NCBI RefSeq assembly: GCF_028275115.1
Contig: NZ_JAQCNH010000024.1
Location: 1 to 61,418 of the forward strand
Direction of reading: 5' to 3'
Source: Halorientalis sp.
GTDB lineage: Archaea > Halobacteriota > Halobacteria > Halobacteriales > Haloarculaceae
Length of the DNA: 61,418 nt
In this document: positions 49,559 through 57,950 of the stretch, piece after piece
How positions within the stretch are numbered: the first letter of the stretch is position 1
Layout: every line of letters starts with the position of its first letter
Notes under the pieces: generated by a model
Told to the model about the DNA's origin: nothing
The model's input: the letters and a program-made list of their open reading frames with translations, nothing else
The model's database searches: none
Translations under genes and position numbers: made by a program

Positions 49559-50611
49559 TCAGTCGTCGGCTTCGGCGCTCGCGCTTTCGGCCTCGGCCGG
49601 CGCCGCCGTCACTGCCTCTTCGAGATAGTCGTCGGCGTCGAGCGCGGCCTTCACGCCCATGCCGCCTGCGGTCGCGGCCTGCTGGTAGTGGTGGTCCACC
49701 ACGTCGCCAGCGCCGAAGATGCCTTCGATGGCAGTTTTCGTCTGGCCGCCGCCGTCACCGCCCTGTGTCTGGAGGTAGCCGGCGTCGTCCATCTCGACGC
49801 TCGTGCCGTCGAGATACTCCGTGTTGGGCGTGTGGCCGATGGCGAGGAACACTGCGCCGACGTCGAGTTGCAGCTGCTCGGTGCCGGGGTCGTCGAGCTT
49901 GTTGGTCGGGTGGCCCTCGTGATGACGCACCAGGTCCACGTGGTCGACGCCGTCTTCCTCGGTGCCGTGAATCTCGACGGCTTCGGTGTTCTTCAGGATC
50001 TTTACCTCGCCGTCGTCGACTTTCTCGTGGATACGGTCGACCCAGTAGTCTTCGGCGCGGAAGTTCTCGCGCCGGTGGGCGATGTAGACGGTATCGGCGA
50101 ACTTCGTGAGGAAGTTGGCCTCCTCCATCGCGGCGTCACCGCCGCCGACCACCAGCATGTCCTCGCCGCGGAAGAACGCGCCGTCGCAGGTCGCACAGGT
50201 CGAGACGCCGAAGCCCATGAGTTCGTCCTCGCCGGGGATTCCCAGGGTGCGGGCGCTCGCGCCCGACGCGGCGATCAGCCCGTCGCAGGTGTAAACCGTC
50301 CCGTCGCGCAGTTCGACGCGGAACGGTCGGTCGTCGGCTTCCACCTCGGTGACGACCCCATGGTCGATCTCAGTGCCGAACTGTCTGGCCTGTTCTTTCA
50401 TGTTGTTCACCAGATCGGGGCCACTGATCCCGTCGGGAAAGCCGGGGTAATTGGCCACGTCGGTAGTCAGCGTGAGTTGCCCGCCCGGCTCACCGCCCTC
50501 CAGAACGAGCGGGTCGTTGTTCGATCGAGCTGCATAGATCGCGGCGCTCAGGCCCGCAATTCCCGAGCCAGCGATGATGAGTCTCCGGTGTTCGACAGCT
50601 TCGTCAGTCAT
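49559..50611 (-). CDS. trxB: Thioredoxin reductase
   Basis: 350 residues. It has the FAD motif GSGIAGLSAAIYAARS, the redox pair in STCATCDGAFF (Cys-x2-Cys, about residues 142-145), the NADPH motif VVGGGDAAMEEANFL, and the terminal GIFGAGDVVDHHYQQAATA. An Ala/Glu-rich acidic tail follows. It transfers electrons from NADPH to thioredoxin in the cytoplasm. A divergent promoter region is shared with the DUF357 gene; repeats sit between them. Confidence 0.95.
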   Translation of the reverse strand: MTDEAVEHRRLIIAGSGIAGLSAAIYAARSNNDPLVLEGGEPGGQLTLTTDVANYPGFPDGISGPDLVNNMKEQARQFGTEIDHGVVTEVEADDRPFRVELRDGTVYTCDGLIAASGASARTLGIPGEDELMGFGVSTCATCDGAFFRGEDMLVVGGGDAAMEEANFLTKFADTVYIAHRRENFRAEDYWVDRIHEKVDDGEVKILKNTEAVEIHGTEEDGVDHVDLVRHHEGHPTNKLDDPGTEQLQLDVGAVFLAIGHTPNTEYLDGTSVEMDDAGYLQTQGGDGGGQTKTAIEGIFGAGDVVDHHYQQAATAGGMGVKAALDADDYLEEAVTAAPAEAESASAEADD

Positions 50612-50661
50612 ACGAAAAGATAGTCGAGGGCCGCGTATTAACTCTACGCTGTCCTGTGTAG

Positions 50662-50694
50662 CCCGGACACGGCCGTCCCGGTTCCCGGACACGG
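50662..50694. repeat. Two direct copies of cccggacacgg
   Basis: The 11-mer cccggacacgg occurs at 50662-50672 and 50684-50694, with a 22-nt period equal to two helical turns. It lies between the divergent starts of trxB and the DUF357 gene, just upstream of a TATA-like ccttaggacc (50701-50710). It is possibly an operator. Confidence 0.45.
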
Positions 50695-50731
50695 CGACAC
50701 CCTTAGGACCGGACGCCGAGATAGGTTGAAC

Positions 50732-51013
50732 ATGCCCGCCGATCTCGACGAGAAGACCGACCGCTACGAAGACCTCTTGGCCGAAGCGCTCGCCGCTGCG
50801 GAGGTGACCGCCCCACCGGATTCGCCGCTGGGCGAGGCCGCCGCCGAGTGCGAGGAGATGGCTCGTTCGTATCTCGAAGACGGCCGTCACTTCCGGGACG
50901 ACGACCCCGTCAACGCTCTCGCCGCGTTCTCCTACGGTCACGCCTGGCTCGATGCCGGCGCACGGATCGGCCTCTTCGACGTGCCTGAGGAGGGACACCT
51001 ATTCACGGTGTGA
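50732..51013 (+). CDS. DUF357 family protein
   Basis: 93 residues, all-helical, reading MPADLDEKTDRYEDLLAEALAAAE then EEMARSYLEDGRHFRDDDPVNALAAFSYGHAWLDAGARIGLFDV. The YxxGHxWLDAGxRxGL block is characteristic of DUF357, a conserved archaeal family of unknown function. The start follows a TATA-like element about 27 nt upstream. Single-gene unit, divergent from trxB. Confidence 0.9.
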   Translation: MPADLDEKTDRYEDLLAEALAAAEVTAPPDSPLGEAAAECEEMARSYLEDGRHFRDDDPVNALAAFSYGHAWLDAGARIGLFDVPEEGHLFTV

Positions 51014-51492
51014 CGACATCCCACGACAGCCAGGCACCGAGCGGGCACCAACCCGAAGTAGTCTTCTGGTCCATCCGAGCGGAATGTTGGTGAGCATCGA
51101 GAAAGTAGTGACTGTCCGACACGAATCGGACTCGGCCCGGGATTCAGATGTAGCAGACACGGCGCGAGACACTGCGGTGGATGGGCACAGGAACGGCAGC
51201 TGTTACAGGTCTCACCGGGACCGCGAGCGCGCGATTCGGCGACGACGAAGACGGGGAAGACGATACCGAAGTCGGTGCGACCTACACTGCCCTCGCGGTC
51301 GGCCTCCTCGAACCACCCGAAGACACCGACGGGCGGGCGTTCGACGTGGTGCTGGCAGCGGACGTGGCATCGCTGTCTGACCGGTTCGGTCGAAAAAGCG
51401 CGGGTGGTATGCGGTCCCGGTCGGGCTCTTCTCGGGCGAGGCCGGCGCGTGTCGGTATTATTAACACGCGTGGGGGCACTTTGCCTGAGGGA
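51014..51492. other. 479-bp stretch upstream of the winged-HTH gene
   Basis: No intact gene. The plus frame from 51181 reads MGTGTAAVTGLTGTASARFGDDEDGEDD, resembling the hydrophobic part and cleavage region of a Tat signal peptide (the twin-arginine start is missing), then VLAADVASL before becoming Arg/Ser-rich. It is probably the eroded 5' part of a secreted-protein gene; that reading is uncertain. The right end carries the promoter of the HTH gene. Confidence 0.4.
51456..51466 (+). promoter_or_regulatory. TATA box of the winged-HTH gene
   Basis: The sequence gtattattaac is centred about 31 nt before the ATG at 51493. The palindrome cacgcgtg follows immediately (51466-51473) at the predicted start site and could be an autoregulatory operator. 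Confidence 0.55.
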
Positions 51493-51768
51493 ATGGAGGG
51501 TGTTCTGTGGTACGTGCTGACTGGGACGCGTGGCGGTGCGAACCGGGCACGCATCCTCCAGACGATAGAGGCCCGTCCACGGAACGCGAATCAGTTGGCG
51601 GAGGAACTGGACCTGGACTACAAAACCGTCCGCCACCATCTGGACGTGCTGACGGACAACGGTGTCGTAGAGAAAAGCGGTGACGACTACGGCGCGGTCT
51701 ACCTTCTGACCGACCGGGCGCGCCACCACTGGGACACTGTCGAGGAAATTATCGCGGAGGTCGATTAG
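51493..51768 (+). CDS. Winged-helix (ArsR-like) transcription regulator
   Basis: 91 residues, MEGVLWYVLTGTRGGANRARILQTI then RPRNANQLAEELDLDYKTVRHHLDVLTDNGVVEKSG, a clear helix-turn-helix with recognition helix YKTVRHHLDVL, and a wing (YGAVYLLTDRARHHWD). The start was set at this ATG on promoter spacing, not at the much longer in-frame ORF start at 51181. The membrane protein gene at 51823 follows on the same strand with its own TATA. Such HTH-plus-small-membrane-protein pairs recur in haloarchaea. Confidence 0.88.
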   Translation: MEGVLWYVLTGTRGGANRARILQTIEARPRNANQLAEELDLDYKTVRHHLDVLTDNGVVEKSGDDYGAVYLLTDRARHHWDTVEEIIAEVD

Positions 51769-51790
51769 TATGGCCGGATTTGGGAAAGAG

Positions 51791-51797
51791 TATATTC
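51791..51797 (+). promoter_or_regulatory. TATA box of the small membrane protein gene
   Basis: The sequence tatattc is centred about 29 nt upstream of the ATG at 51823. Confidence 0.5.
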
Positions 51798-51822
51798 ACC
51801 GACGGGACGAACGGAGGAACAG

Positions 51823-52125
51823 ATGGGAGTCTGGTTGACGGCGGCGGGCGCTGCTACCGCGGTGAACATCGTTCTGCTCGTGGCCCTGCTCGTGATCTGG
51901 GGTCGTAACTATCGGCAGTTCCGCTCGAAACACGCGCTTGCGCTCTCGTTGTTTGCCGCCCTCCTGCTCGCGGAGAACGCTCTCGCGTTCTACTACTACG
52001 TCCTCGACCCTCAGGTCGCGACGCTGCTGAACAACGCCGCGCCCGTCGCCGGCCGCGCGATGATGTTCGTGCAGGTGCTGGAGCTCGGCGCTCTGGTCGT
52101 GCTCACCTGGTCGGCGTTCGACTGA
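51823..52125 (+). CDS. Three-helix membrane protein
   Basis: 100 residues with three hydrophobic helices at about 6-26, 37-60 and 73-95, joined by short loops (GRNYRQFRSKH; LDPQVATLL). It lies 54 bp after the winged-HTH gene on the same strand. The order HTH then this protein is recurrent in haloarchaea, which suggests that the regulator and the membrane protein work together, perhaps in signal reception. No enzyme motif. Confidence 0.8.
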   Translation: MGVWLTAAGAATAVNIVLLVALLVIWGRNYRQFRSKHALALSLFAALLLAENALAFYYYVLDPQVATLLNNAAPVAGRAMMFVQVLELGALVVLTWSAFD

Positions 52126-52214
52126 GCCACTCTGCACGCAGTGTCCACTTCTCTGTCGTTCCCGACGGTTTCGGCACGAATTTGGGTGAGAGTGCGGTGG
52201 ATTTCCGGCAAATC

Positions 52215-52223
52215 CATTTTTAT
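52215..52223 (+). promoter_or_regulatory. TATA box of the DUF4397 lipoprotein gene
   Basis: The sequence catttttat is centred about 27 nt upstream of the ATG at 52246, predicting a leaderless mRNA. Confidence 0.55.
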
Positions 52224-52245
52224 GTGTCTTCGCTCTCCTCTGGTG

Positions 52246-53055
52246 ATGGCAGACAGAACACGCCGACGCGTCATCGCAGCACTCGGTGGAACCGTCGCGG
52301 TCGGCCTGGCGGGGTGTAGCCAGGGCGGCGATTCCGGGGAGACGCCCACGGAGGCGGACACAGACACGATGACCGAGGACAACGAGATGACCGAGGGAAT
52401 GGACGAGGAGACGACGGATTCCGGTATGGACGGCACCGCCATGGTTCGCGTGGCGCACCTCTCACCCGACGCGCCCAACGTCGACGTGTACGTCGACGGG
52501 TCGGCCGTCCTCGAGGACGTGGCCTTTACCGACGTGAGCGGCTATCTCGAACTCTCGGCTGGAACCCACACCGTCGAGATCACCGCGGCCGGCGACATGA
52601 GCACCTCCGTTTTCGAACAGGATCTTGAACTCGCCGCGACCGACTACACCATCGCCGCCGCCGGTGAACTGGCCGAGGATGGGGAGGCGTTCTCGCCGCT
52701 CGTGCTGGAGGACGACACCAGTGCGCCCGGCAGCGGCGAGTCACGCGTCCGTCTGGTCCACGCATCGCCGGACGCCCCGGCAGTCGATGTCACCGTCAGC
52801 GCGACCGGGAGCGCAATCTTCGACGACGTCGCCTTCGGTGAGACGGCAACGGCGACCGTCGCAGCTAACGACTACACCGTTCAGGTCCGGCCCGAAACCG
52901 ACACCAACGACGGAGACGTCGTTCTGGAACGGGATATCTCGGTGAACGGCGAGACCGGTTACACTGTCTTCGCCGCCGGCTACCTGTCACCGGACGACGA
53001 ACCCGGTGACGAGGCCTTCCAGTTGGTCCTCGCGCAGGACACCGGGTCGATGTAG
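52246..53055 (+). CDS. DUF4397 lipoprotein
   Basis: 269 residues. A Tat-like lipoprotein signal (MADRTRRRVIAALGGTVAVGLAGC, lipobox cysteine at 24) is followed by an acidic Thr/Glu/Met-rich linker (about 30-65). Two DUF4397 repeats follow, each starting with VRVAHLSPDAPNVDVYVDG or VRLVHASPDAPAVDVTVS and built of beta strands. It is anchored outside the cell. The family is common in haloarchaeal surface proteins with no known ligand. Confidence 0.92.
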   Translation: MADRTRRRVIAALGGTVAVGLAGCSQGGDSGETPTEADTDTMTEDNEMTEGMDEETTDSGMDGTAMVRVAHLSPDAPNVDVYVDGSAVLEDVAFTDVSGYLELSAGTHTVEITAAGDMSTSVFEQDLELAATDYTIAAAGELAEDGEAFSPLVLEDDTSAPGSGESRVRLVHASPDAPAVDVTVSATGSAIFDDVAFGETATATVAANDYTVQVRPETDTNDGDVVLERDISVNGETGYTVFAAGYLSPDDEPGDEAFQLVLAQDTGSM

Positions 53056-53190
53056 CGCACGCGCCGCCACACTCAGGTCCACGCATCGATAACCGGACGA
53101 CCTATCAGCGATACTGACCCGAGCAAAACCGCCCGACAAAACCACGGTAACGATGCCCACACGGCCGCAACCGCGGGCTCGAAACAGGGA

Positions 53191-53283
53191 AAAATTTATA
53201 AGGTTTTCGCACTTACGGTAGGTTAGGAAGTCGCCGGCAACTTCTTATTGCTTCTGCCGCCGGCAACCCAGCGTAAATCCCCC
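53191..53283 (+). promoter_or_regulatory. Promoter and leader of tfb copy 2
   Basis: A strong TATA, aaaatttata (53191-53200), with an upstream BRE-like gaaacaggga, sets a start near 53222 and leaves a leader of about 60 nt, unlike the leaderless neighbours. The leader contains two copies of gccggcaac (53233-53241 and 53258-53266) whose GCCGGC cores are self-complementary and could pair to form a stem over a 19-nt loop. Confidence 0.55.
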
Positions 53284-54264
53284 ATGAGCGACACTACAAC
53301 CCGGACGATACCGAATGAACGCACAGACGAAGAGGTCACAGACGAAACCAGTGAGACCGAGTCGACCACGACCTGCCCGGAGTGTGGTGGGAATCTCGTG
53401 AACGACACGGAACACGGCGAGACGGTCTGTGAGGACTGCGGCTTGGTCGTCGAGGAGGACGAAATCGACCGCGGGCCGGAGTGGCGGGCGTTCGACGCCA
53501 GCGAACGCGACGAGAAGTCCCGCGTTGGCGCCCCGACCACGAACATGATGCACGACAAGGGGCTGTCGACCAACATCGGCTGGCAGGACAAGGACGCCTA
53601 CGGAAACTCCCTGTCCTCGAGCCAGCGGGAGAAGATGCAGCGGCTGCGCACCTGGAACGAGCGGTTCCGGACCCGCGACTCCAAGGAGCGCAACCTCAAG
53701 CAGGCACTGGGCGAGATCGACCGCATGGCCTCCGCGCTCGGCCTCCCAAAGAACGTCCGCGAGACCGCCAGCGTCATCTACCGACGCGCGCTGGACGAGG
53801 ACCTCCTGCCTGGCCGTTCCATCGAGGGCGTCGCCACCGCGGCGCTGTACGCGGCGGCCCGCCAGGCCAACACCCCCCGGAGCATCGACGAGATGATCAC
53901 GGTCTCCCGGGTCGGTGAGATGGAGATGACCCGGACGTACCGCTACATCGTCCGCGAACTGAACCTCGAAATCCAGCCCGCCGACCCCGAGAGCTACGTT
54001 CCACGGTTCGCGTCCGACCTCGACCTCTCGGACGAGACGGAGCGTCGCGCACGGGAGCTACTCGACAGCGCCCGCGAAACCGGTCTACTATCCGGGAAGT
54101 CACCGGTCGGTCTGGCGGCCGCCGCCGTCTACGCCGCCTCGCTGCTCACCAACGAGAAGGTGACCCAGTCGGAAGTCTCCGAGGTCGCCAGCATCTCCGA
54201 GGTAACTATCCGTAATCGGTACAAGGAACTGCTGGAAGCCGAACACGACCTGACGGCGGCCTGA
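53284..54264 (+). CDS. tfb: Transcription initiation factor IIB (TFB), copy 2
   Basis: 326 residues. The zinc ribbon CPECGGN ... CEDCG is followed by the linker GPEWRAFDASERDEKSRVG and two cyclin repeats, with the final helix [18 protein letters not shown]. The residues after the ribbon (GAPTTNMMHDKGLSTNIGWQDKDAYG) differ from those of copy 1 ([22 protein letters not shown]). The N-terminal 30 residues are Thr/Glu-rich. The long, structured leader hints at translational control of this copy. Confidence 0.97.
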   Translation: MSDTTTRTIPNERTDEEVTDETSETESTTTCPECGGNLVNDTEHGETVCEDCGLVVEEDEIDRGPEWRAFDASERDEKSRVGAPTTNMMHDKGLSTNIGWQDKDAYGNSLSSSQREKMQRLRTWNERFRTRDSKERNLKQALGEIDRMASALGLPKNVRETASVIYRRALDEDLLPGRSIEGVATAALYAAARQANTPRSIDEMITVSRVGEMEMTRTYRYIVRELNLEIQPADPESYVPRFASDLDLSDETERRARELLDSARETGLLSGKSPVGLAAAAVYAASLLTNEKVTQSEVSEVASISEVTIRNRYKELLEAEHDLTAA

Positions 54265-54305
54265 ACGGCCGTTTCGCTCCTGGGGCAGACACAGCGTGCG
54301 AACCA

Positions 54306-54330
54306 GCGGCAACTTTTTTGCCCCTGCCGC
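54306..54330 (+). terminator. Hairpin with T-run after tfb copy 2
   Basis: A six-base stem, gcggca (54306-54311) with tgccgc (54325-54330), encloses a loop holding a run of six T (54314-54319). It lies between tfb and the next gene on the same strand. It may end the tfb transcript or be part of the promoter of the next gene. Confidence 0.35.
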
Positions 54331-54347
54331 TTGTCAACAGGTCACAT

Positions 54348-54527
54348 ATGACCGAGACCTACGTCCGGTTGCTCTGCCCCGAGTGTAAGAAGGAATGGGA
54401 GTCGTCTCCGAAGGACCTCCCCCCGCACAAGCGGACGTTTCACTGCCCGAACTGCCGCGCGAGTCGGCGACTCGCGGAGTTCACGCGCACGGAGCACGAC
54501 TTGGAGACACTGAAAACACTGGGTTAG
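54348..54527 (+). CDS. Small zinc-ribbon protein
   Basis: 59 residues with two knuckles, CPEC near residue 10 and CPNC near residue 34. The C-terminal helix (RRLAEFTRTEHDLETLKTLG) is charged. It resembles the ribosome- or transcription-associated single-ribbon proteins of haloarchaea. The last four bases overlap the convergent aIF2 beta gene end. Start on the ATG at 54348; the upstream in-frame ORF is not coding-like. Confidence 0.85.
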   Translation: MTETYVRLLCPECKKEWESSPKDLPPHKRTFHCPNCRASRRLAEFTRTEHDLETLKTLG

Positions 54528-54928
54528 CCGCTCGTGGCAGAAATCGCGCCACAGGCCTCACACCGTAGGACCAGTGCCCCACGTTCGCGTTCGAGGTTCG
54601 TATCTGGCAGTCCACACTCCGAGCAGAGGACGAACTCGTCGACGTACTCGTCGAGTGCCTCCTGGATGCGACGCTGACCGAACTCCCCCGTCAGTCGCGC
54701 ACGCCCGCTCTCGTCGATGTGTCCGCTGGTCCCGAGGTCGTTCTGCAGGTGTTTCATGACGTGGTCGTCCTCGCGCCCCAGACGTGTTGTCGTGTCCTGA
54801 TAGTTCTCGTAGACGGCCATGTTCCCCTCCTGGCGGACCTCCGGTTCGGGGACGTCGAACCGGTCGCTGCTCCCCTCGATGTCGGGTGTCCGTTCCATCG
54901 CCCGGTCGAGTTGGTCCTCGTAGTCCAT
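54524..54928 (-). CDS. eif2b: Translation initiation factor aIF2, beta subunit
   Basis: 134 residues. The alpha-beta core (GREDDHVMKHLQNDLGTSGHIDESGRARLTGEFGQRRIQEALDEYV) is followed by a C-terminal zinc domain CSECG ... CEACG near residues 101-125. It forms the heterotrimer with aIF2 alpha and gamma to bring initiator tRNA to the ribosome. The N-terminal helix binds the gamma subunit. TATA-like ggtttttgac lies about 27 nt upstream. Confidence 0.94.
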   Translation of the reverse strand: MDYEDQLDRAMERTPDIEGSSDRFDVPEPEVRQEGNMAVYENYQDTTTRLGREDDHVMKHLQNDLGTSGHIDESGRARLTGEFGQRRIQEALDEYVDEFVLCSECGLPDTNLERERGALVLRCEACGAISATSG

Positions 54929-55150
54929 ATCCGGGGTTGCCGTGCGCGAGTCAAAAACCTTTCAGCCGAGCGCGCGCCAGCGTCGAACACAAAAATACAC
55001 TCATTGTCGGAGAGTAAACAACTCGTTACTGGTTCCGTCCCGGCTGCAAAATATTTGAAAACCCGTGCATGGACGGCGCTACCGCAGGGCCGTATGTTAA
55101 CGAGACTCAGAGTAGTACTATAACTCTTCAGATGTTACGAATTGGTGACT

Positions 55151-55387
55151 ATGAAAAAGCAGGAGCTCATCCATCTTCACGGCCTGCTTGCACAGGTGCA
55201 GAACCACTACGAAGAAAAAACAGGGAACGACGTCGAGCACGACGAGTACGAGCGTGTAAGCGTTCAGCCGACCTCGATCCACATGTCCAAGGACGACCAC
55301 AAGGACGCCGTCTTCGCGCTGGCCGGGGGCATCACCTCGGAAATGGGCGAAGAGAAGTCCGAACAGGTTCCAGCCGCTGCCGACTGA
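55151..55387 (+). CDS. UPF0058 family protein
   Basis: 78 residues, MKKQELIHLHGLLAQVQNHYE, then PTSIHMSKDDHKDAVFALAGGI. The conserved His residues (HLHGLL, IHMSKDDH) suit a metal site, as seen in the UPF0058 structures. Function unknown. A TATA-like tactataac lies about 31 nt upstream. Confidence 0.9.
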   Translation: MKKQELIHLHGLLAQVQNHYEEKTGNDVEHDEYERVSVQPTSIHMSKDDHKDAVFALAGGITSEMGEEKSEQVPAAAD

Positions 55388-55488
55388 ACAGTCTCTCTCC
55401 GTTCTCGCGACGACCCGTACACGGACAGCACTGGCCACGGGTCGTCCCGTCACGTGCCCGAGTAGCTGGAAATCCGTCGAAGGCAGCG

Positions 55489-55986
55489 TTACTCGTCGAT
55501 GAGTTCCTCGAACTCCGGCAGCACTTCGCCGTCTTCTTCCTCCCGCTCTCCGGTCTCCGTGTCCGACGTGATCTCGTCGATCGTGGTCTCGGCCTCTCTC
55601 TCCGCCGTCTCGTCTTCCGTCTCTGCCGTGTCGTCGTCCTCTGACTCCTCGTCGATCGGCTCGATTTCGAGAACGTCGAGCGGGATGTTCTCCAGACGCT
55701 GGCCGATCTCTTTGCGAGCGATCCGGGCGGCGTGTTCCTCCCGCTCGACGTTGAACACGGTCATCTCCAGTTCGAGGGCGACCAGACTCTCGTCTGCGGC
55801 GATGAACGCCGGTTCCTGCTCCTCCCCACAGTGCGGACAGGAACGTTGTCCCATATTAATCTCGACGTAGTTGAGGTCGGGATTGAGCATCTCGCCGGTT
55901 TTCGAGATAGCGATTCGGACCGCTTCGTCCGGTGTTTCCACGTCGTAGACCGGAACTGCGGCCTCGACGACGACTCTGCAGTTCAT
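55489..55986 (-). CDS. UPF0212 (DUF555) family protein
   Basis: 165 residues. MNCRVVVEAAVPVYDVETPDEAVRIAISKTGEMLNPDLNYVEI is characteristic of DUF555, and a knuckle CPHCGEE lies near residue 49-52. The second repeat-like half has LVALELEMTVFNVEREEHAARIARKEIG. An acidic tail of about 45 residues (EEEDGEVLPEF) follows. Function unknown; the family is widespread in Euryarchaea. Confidence 0.93.
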   Translation of the reverse strand: MNCRVVVEAAVPVYDVETPDEAVRIAISKTGEMLNPDLNYVEINMGQRSCPHCGEEQEPAFIAADESLVALELEMTVFNVEREEHAARIARKEIGQRLENIPLDVLEIEPIDEESEDDDTAETEDETAEREAETTIDEITSDTETGEREEEDGEVLPEFEELIDE

Positions 55987-56128
55987 GATTTGCTGTTAAT
56001 TGTCCAACCGTAAGAAGATTGGTGTCCGTTCACGCGGTATTTGCTACCTTGCCTGGCTCCAGGGGGCCGCCGCGTCGTGTGGTTCGAACTCGAAACCTCC
56101 AAACGGCTTCGGTCCCTCCGACTCGACG

Positions 56129-57037
56129 ATGCAACGGGGCCGTATCGACGCGACGACCCTGGCCGGTGGCGTCGACCTCCAGTCGACCGTCGAGAGTGGC
56201 CAGTCGTATCTCTGGGCGCGAGAGGACGGCACCACGTACGAAGAGGAACGGGCACACGGCGGCGACGCCTGGTACTGGACCACGGTCCGCCCGGGGGACC
56301 GGGGCGAACCCGCCGTTCTCCGCGTCCGCCAGACCGACAGTACGCTAGAGTGGGAGTCTCGTATCGACGCCGAGCCACACCTCCGTCACCTGCTCCGTCT
56401 CGACGACGACCTCGGCGCCATCCGCAGCGTCACCCCGGACGACCGCCTCCTCCGGGAGGCGTTTGAGGCGTACCGCGGCATGCGTCTGGTCCGGGACCCA
56501 CCGCTCGGCGCACTCGTTTCGTTTATCTGTTCGGCCCAGATGCGGGTCGGTCGCATCCACGGCATGCAGATGGCGCTCCGCCGCGAATTCGGCGAGCAGG
56601 TCGCGTTCGACGGTGAGACGTACCACACCTATCCGACGCCCGACGCGCTGGCCGACGCCACGGAGGCGAAACTCCGCGATGTCGGCCTTGGATACCGCGC
56701 GCCGTACGTCAAGCGGAGCGCTGAGATGGTCGCTGACGGGGAGGCCCGTCCGAACGAGGCGCGAGACCTGGCGTACGAGGATGCCCGGGAGTCGCTCACG
56801 CGGTTCGTCGGCGTCGGCGAGAAGGTCGCCGACTGCGTGTTGCTGTTTTCGCTCGGCTTTCTGGAGGCGGTCCCGCTGGACACCTGGATTCGAACGACTA
56901 TCGAGGAGTACTACCCTGACTGCGAGCGGGGGTCGTACGCCGAAACCTCGCGGGCGATTCGTGCGGCCCTGGGCGGCGAGTACGCCGGCTACGCCCAGAC
57001 GTACGTGTTTCATTACCTCCGCAACGGTGGCGAGTAA
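56129..57037 (+). CDS. ogg: 8-oxoguanine DNA glycosylase (OGG1-type)
   Basis: 302 residues. The OGG-like N-terminal beta domain (FxLxxTVESGQSYLWARED) precedes a helix-hairpin-helix with catalytic K232 in FVGVGEKVADC and the activating D251 in AVPLDTW. The spacing of 19 residues equals that of the human OGG1 K249/D268 pair. It removes oxidised guanine in base-excision repair. Start chosen at MQRGRIDATT; the preceding 43 codons in frame are not protein-like. Single gene upstream of acylphosphatase. Confidence 0.92.
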   Translation: MQRGRIDATTLAGGVDLQSTVESGQSYLWAREDGTTYEEERAHGGDAWYWTTVRPGDRGEPAVLRVRQTDSTLEWESRIDAEPHLRHLLRLDDDLGAIRSVTPDDRLLREAFEAYRGMRLVRDPPLGALVSFICSAQMRVGRIHGMQMALRREFGEQVAFDGETYHTYPTPDALADATEAKLRDVGLGYRAPYVKRSAEMVADGEARPNEARDLAYEDARESLTRFVGVGEKVADCVLLFSLGFLEAVPLDTWIRTTIEEYYPDCERGSYAETSRAIRAALGGEYAGYAQTYVFHYLRNGGE

Positions 57038-57073
57038 CCAAGGTTTTCTTTCGCGGCGGGAGAATAGACGTGC

Positions 57074-57352
57074 ATGAGCGAACGCATCCGTGCACACGTC
57101 CACGTCACCGGCAAAGTGCAGGGGGTCTACTACCGGGCGAACACACGCGATGCCGCCCGTGAACAGGGCGTCGACGGTTGGGTCCGCAACCTGGACGACG
57201 GTCGAGTCGAGGGCGTCTTCGAGGGTCCCGAGAGCGACGTGGAGACGCTAGTCGAGTGGTGTCACGACGGGAGTCCGCGGGCACGGGTCGACGAGGTGGC
57301 CGTCGAGTACGAGGCGCCAGAAGGGCTGGACGGCTTCGAGGTGAAGTGGTGA
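57074..57352 (+). CDS. acyP: Acylphosphatase
   Basis: 92 residues. The active-site loop is VTGKVQGVYYRANTRDAAREQGVDGWVRNLDDGRVEGVFEG, with the catalytic Arg in VYYRAN and the Asn in RNLDDG. It hydrolyses acyl phosphates. The next gene on the strand starts 28 bp further. Confidence 0.95.
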   Translation: MSERIRAHVHVTGKVQGVYYRANTRDAAREQGVDGWVRNLDDGRVEGVFEGPESDVETLVEWCHDGSPRARVDEVAVEYEAPEGLDGFEVKW

Positions 57353-57379
57353 GGTGGTCGGATACGACTCGCGGGCGCA

Positions 57380-57940
57380 GTGATCGCGCTCTGTATCCTG
57401 TACATCGCTCTCAACCCATCGCTACAGTCGTTGGCGGCAGAACTCCAGCCGTGGTCCTCTCGACGTTGGATCGTGATCTGGATCGCCGAGCGTGAGGTCG
57501 CCTGTGCAGGACTGAAAATCGTCGGCCAGACCGTGCTGACGATTCCACTACTGCTGATCACGACTGCCGCTGCGGCGATTGTCGTCGGTCGCCCGGCCTA
57601 CACCGGCGCTCCCCTTTTCGATCGGACGGTCGTACTGATAATCGCCGTCGGGACGACCCCGACGGAACGAACTATCGGTTTCGCTCGATCGGTCCAGAAC
57701 TACGCAGGGGCAGTCAGATCCGGAGCGGTCGACGAATCGGAGATCGAGCCGATTCCACTCAGCTATCTCGCGTTTGTCGATAGCGTGGGAATCGCGGCCG
57801 TCTTCAAATACAGCCTCGGGAGCGCGAACGATGCATTCGATCTGGGGATCGGGGCAGGTTCGACGGTTGCGTGGGCACTGACGGTGGTCGTATTCCTGTT
57901 TGGATTACAGCCCCGGTATGGAATGCGCCGGATGTCGTAG
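57380..57940 (+). CDS. Membrane protein of unknown function
   Basis: 186 residues, starting at a GTG (VIALCILYIALNPS). Hydrophobic helices at about 1-11, 51-70, 90-105 and 165-180 flank soluble stretches. It follows the acylphosphatase in the same frame directly after its stop, and the end abuts the nnr region. Codon use is slightly less GC-biased than in its neighbours. No domain recognised. Confidence 0.65.
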   Translation: MIALCILYIALNPSLQSLAAELQPWSSRRWIVIWIAEREVACAGLKIVGQTVLTIPLLLITTAAAAIVVGRPAYTGAPLFDRTVVLIIAVGTTPTERTIGFARSVQNYAGAVRSGAVDESEIEPIPLSYLAFVDSVGIAAVFKYSLGSANDAFDLGIGAGSTVAWALTVVVFLFGLQPRYGMRRMS

Positions 57941-57950
57941 ATGGAACGAC

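Noticed and set aside
51181..51492. Extending the winged-HTH gene to the start at 51181
   Set aside because: The extra 104 residues are disordered and Arg/Ser-rich, and the TATA box near 51461 fits the shorter start.
56085..56098. tggttcgaactc resembling a tRNA T-loop
   Set aside because: The flanking bases do not pair into a cloverleaf; it lies between UPF0212 and the glycosylase gene.
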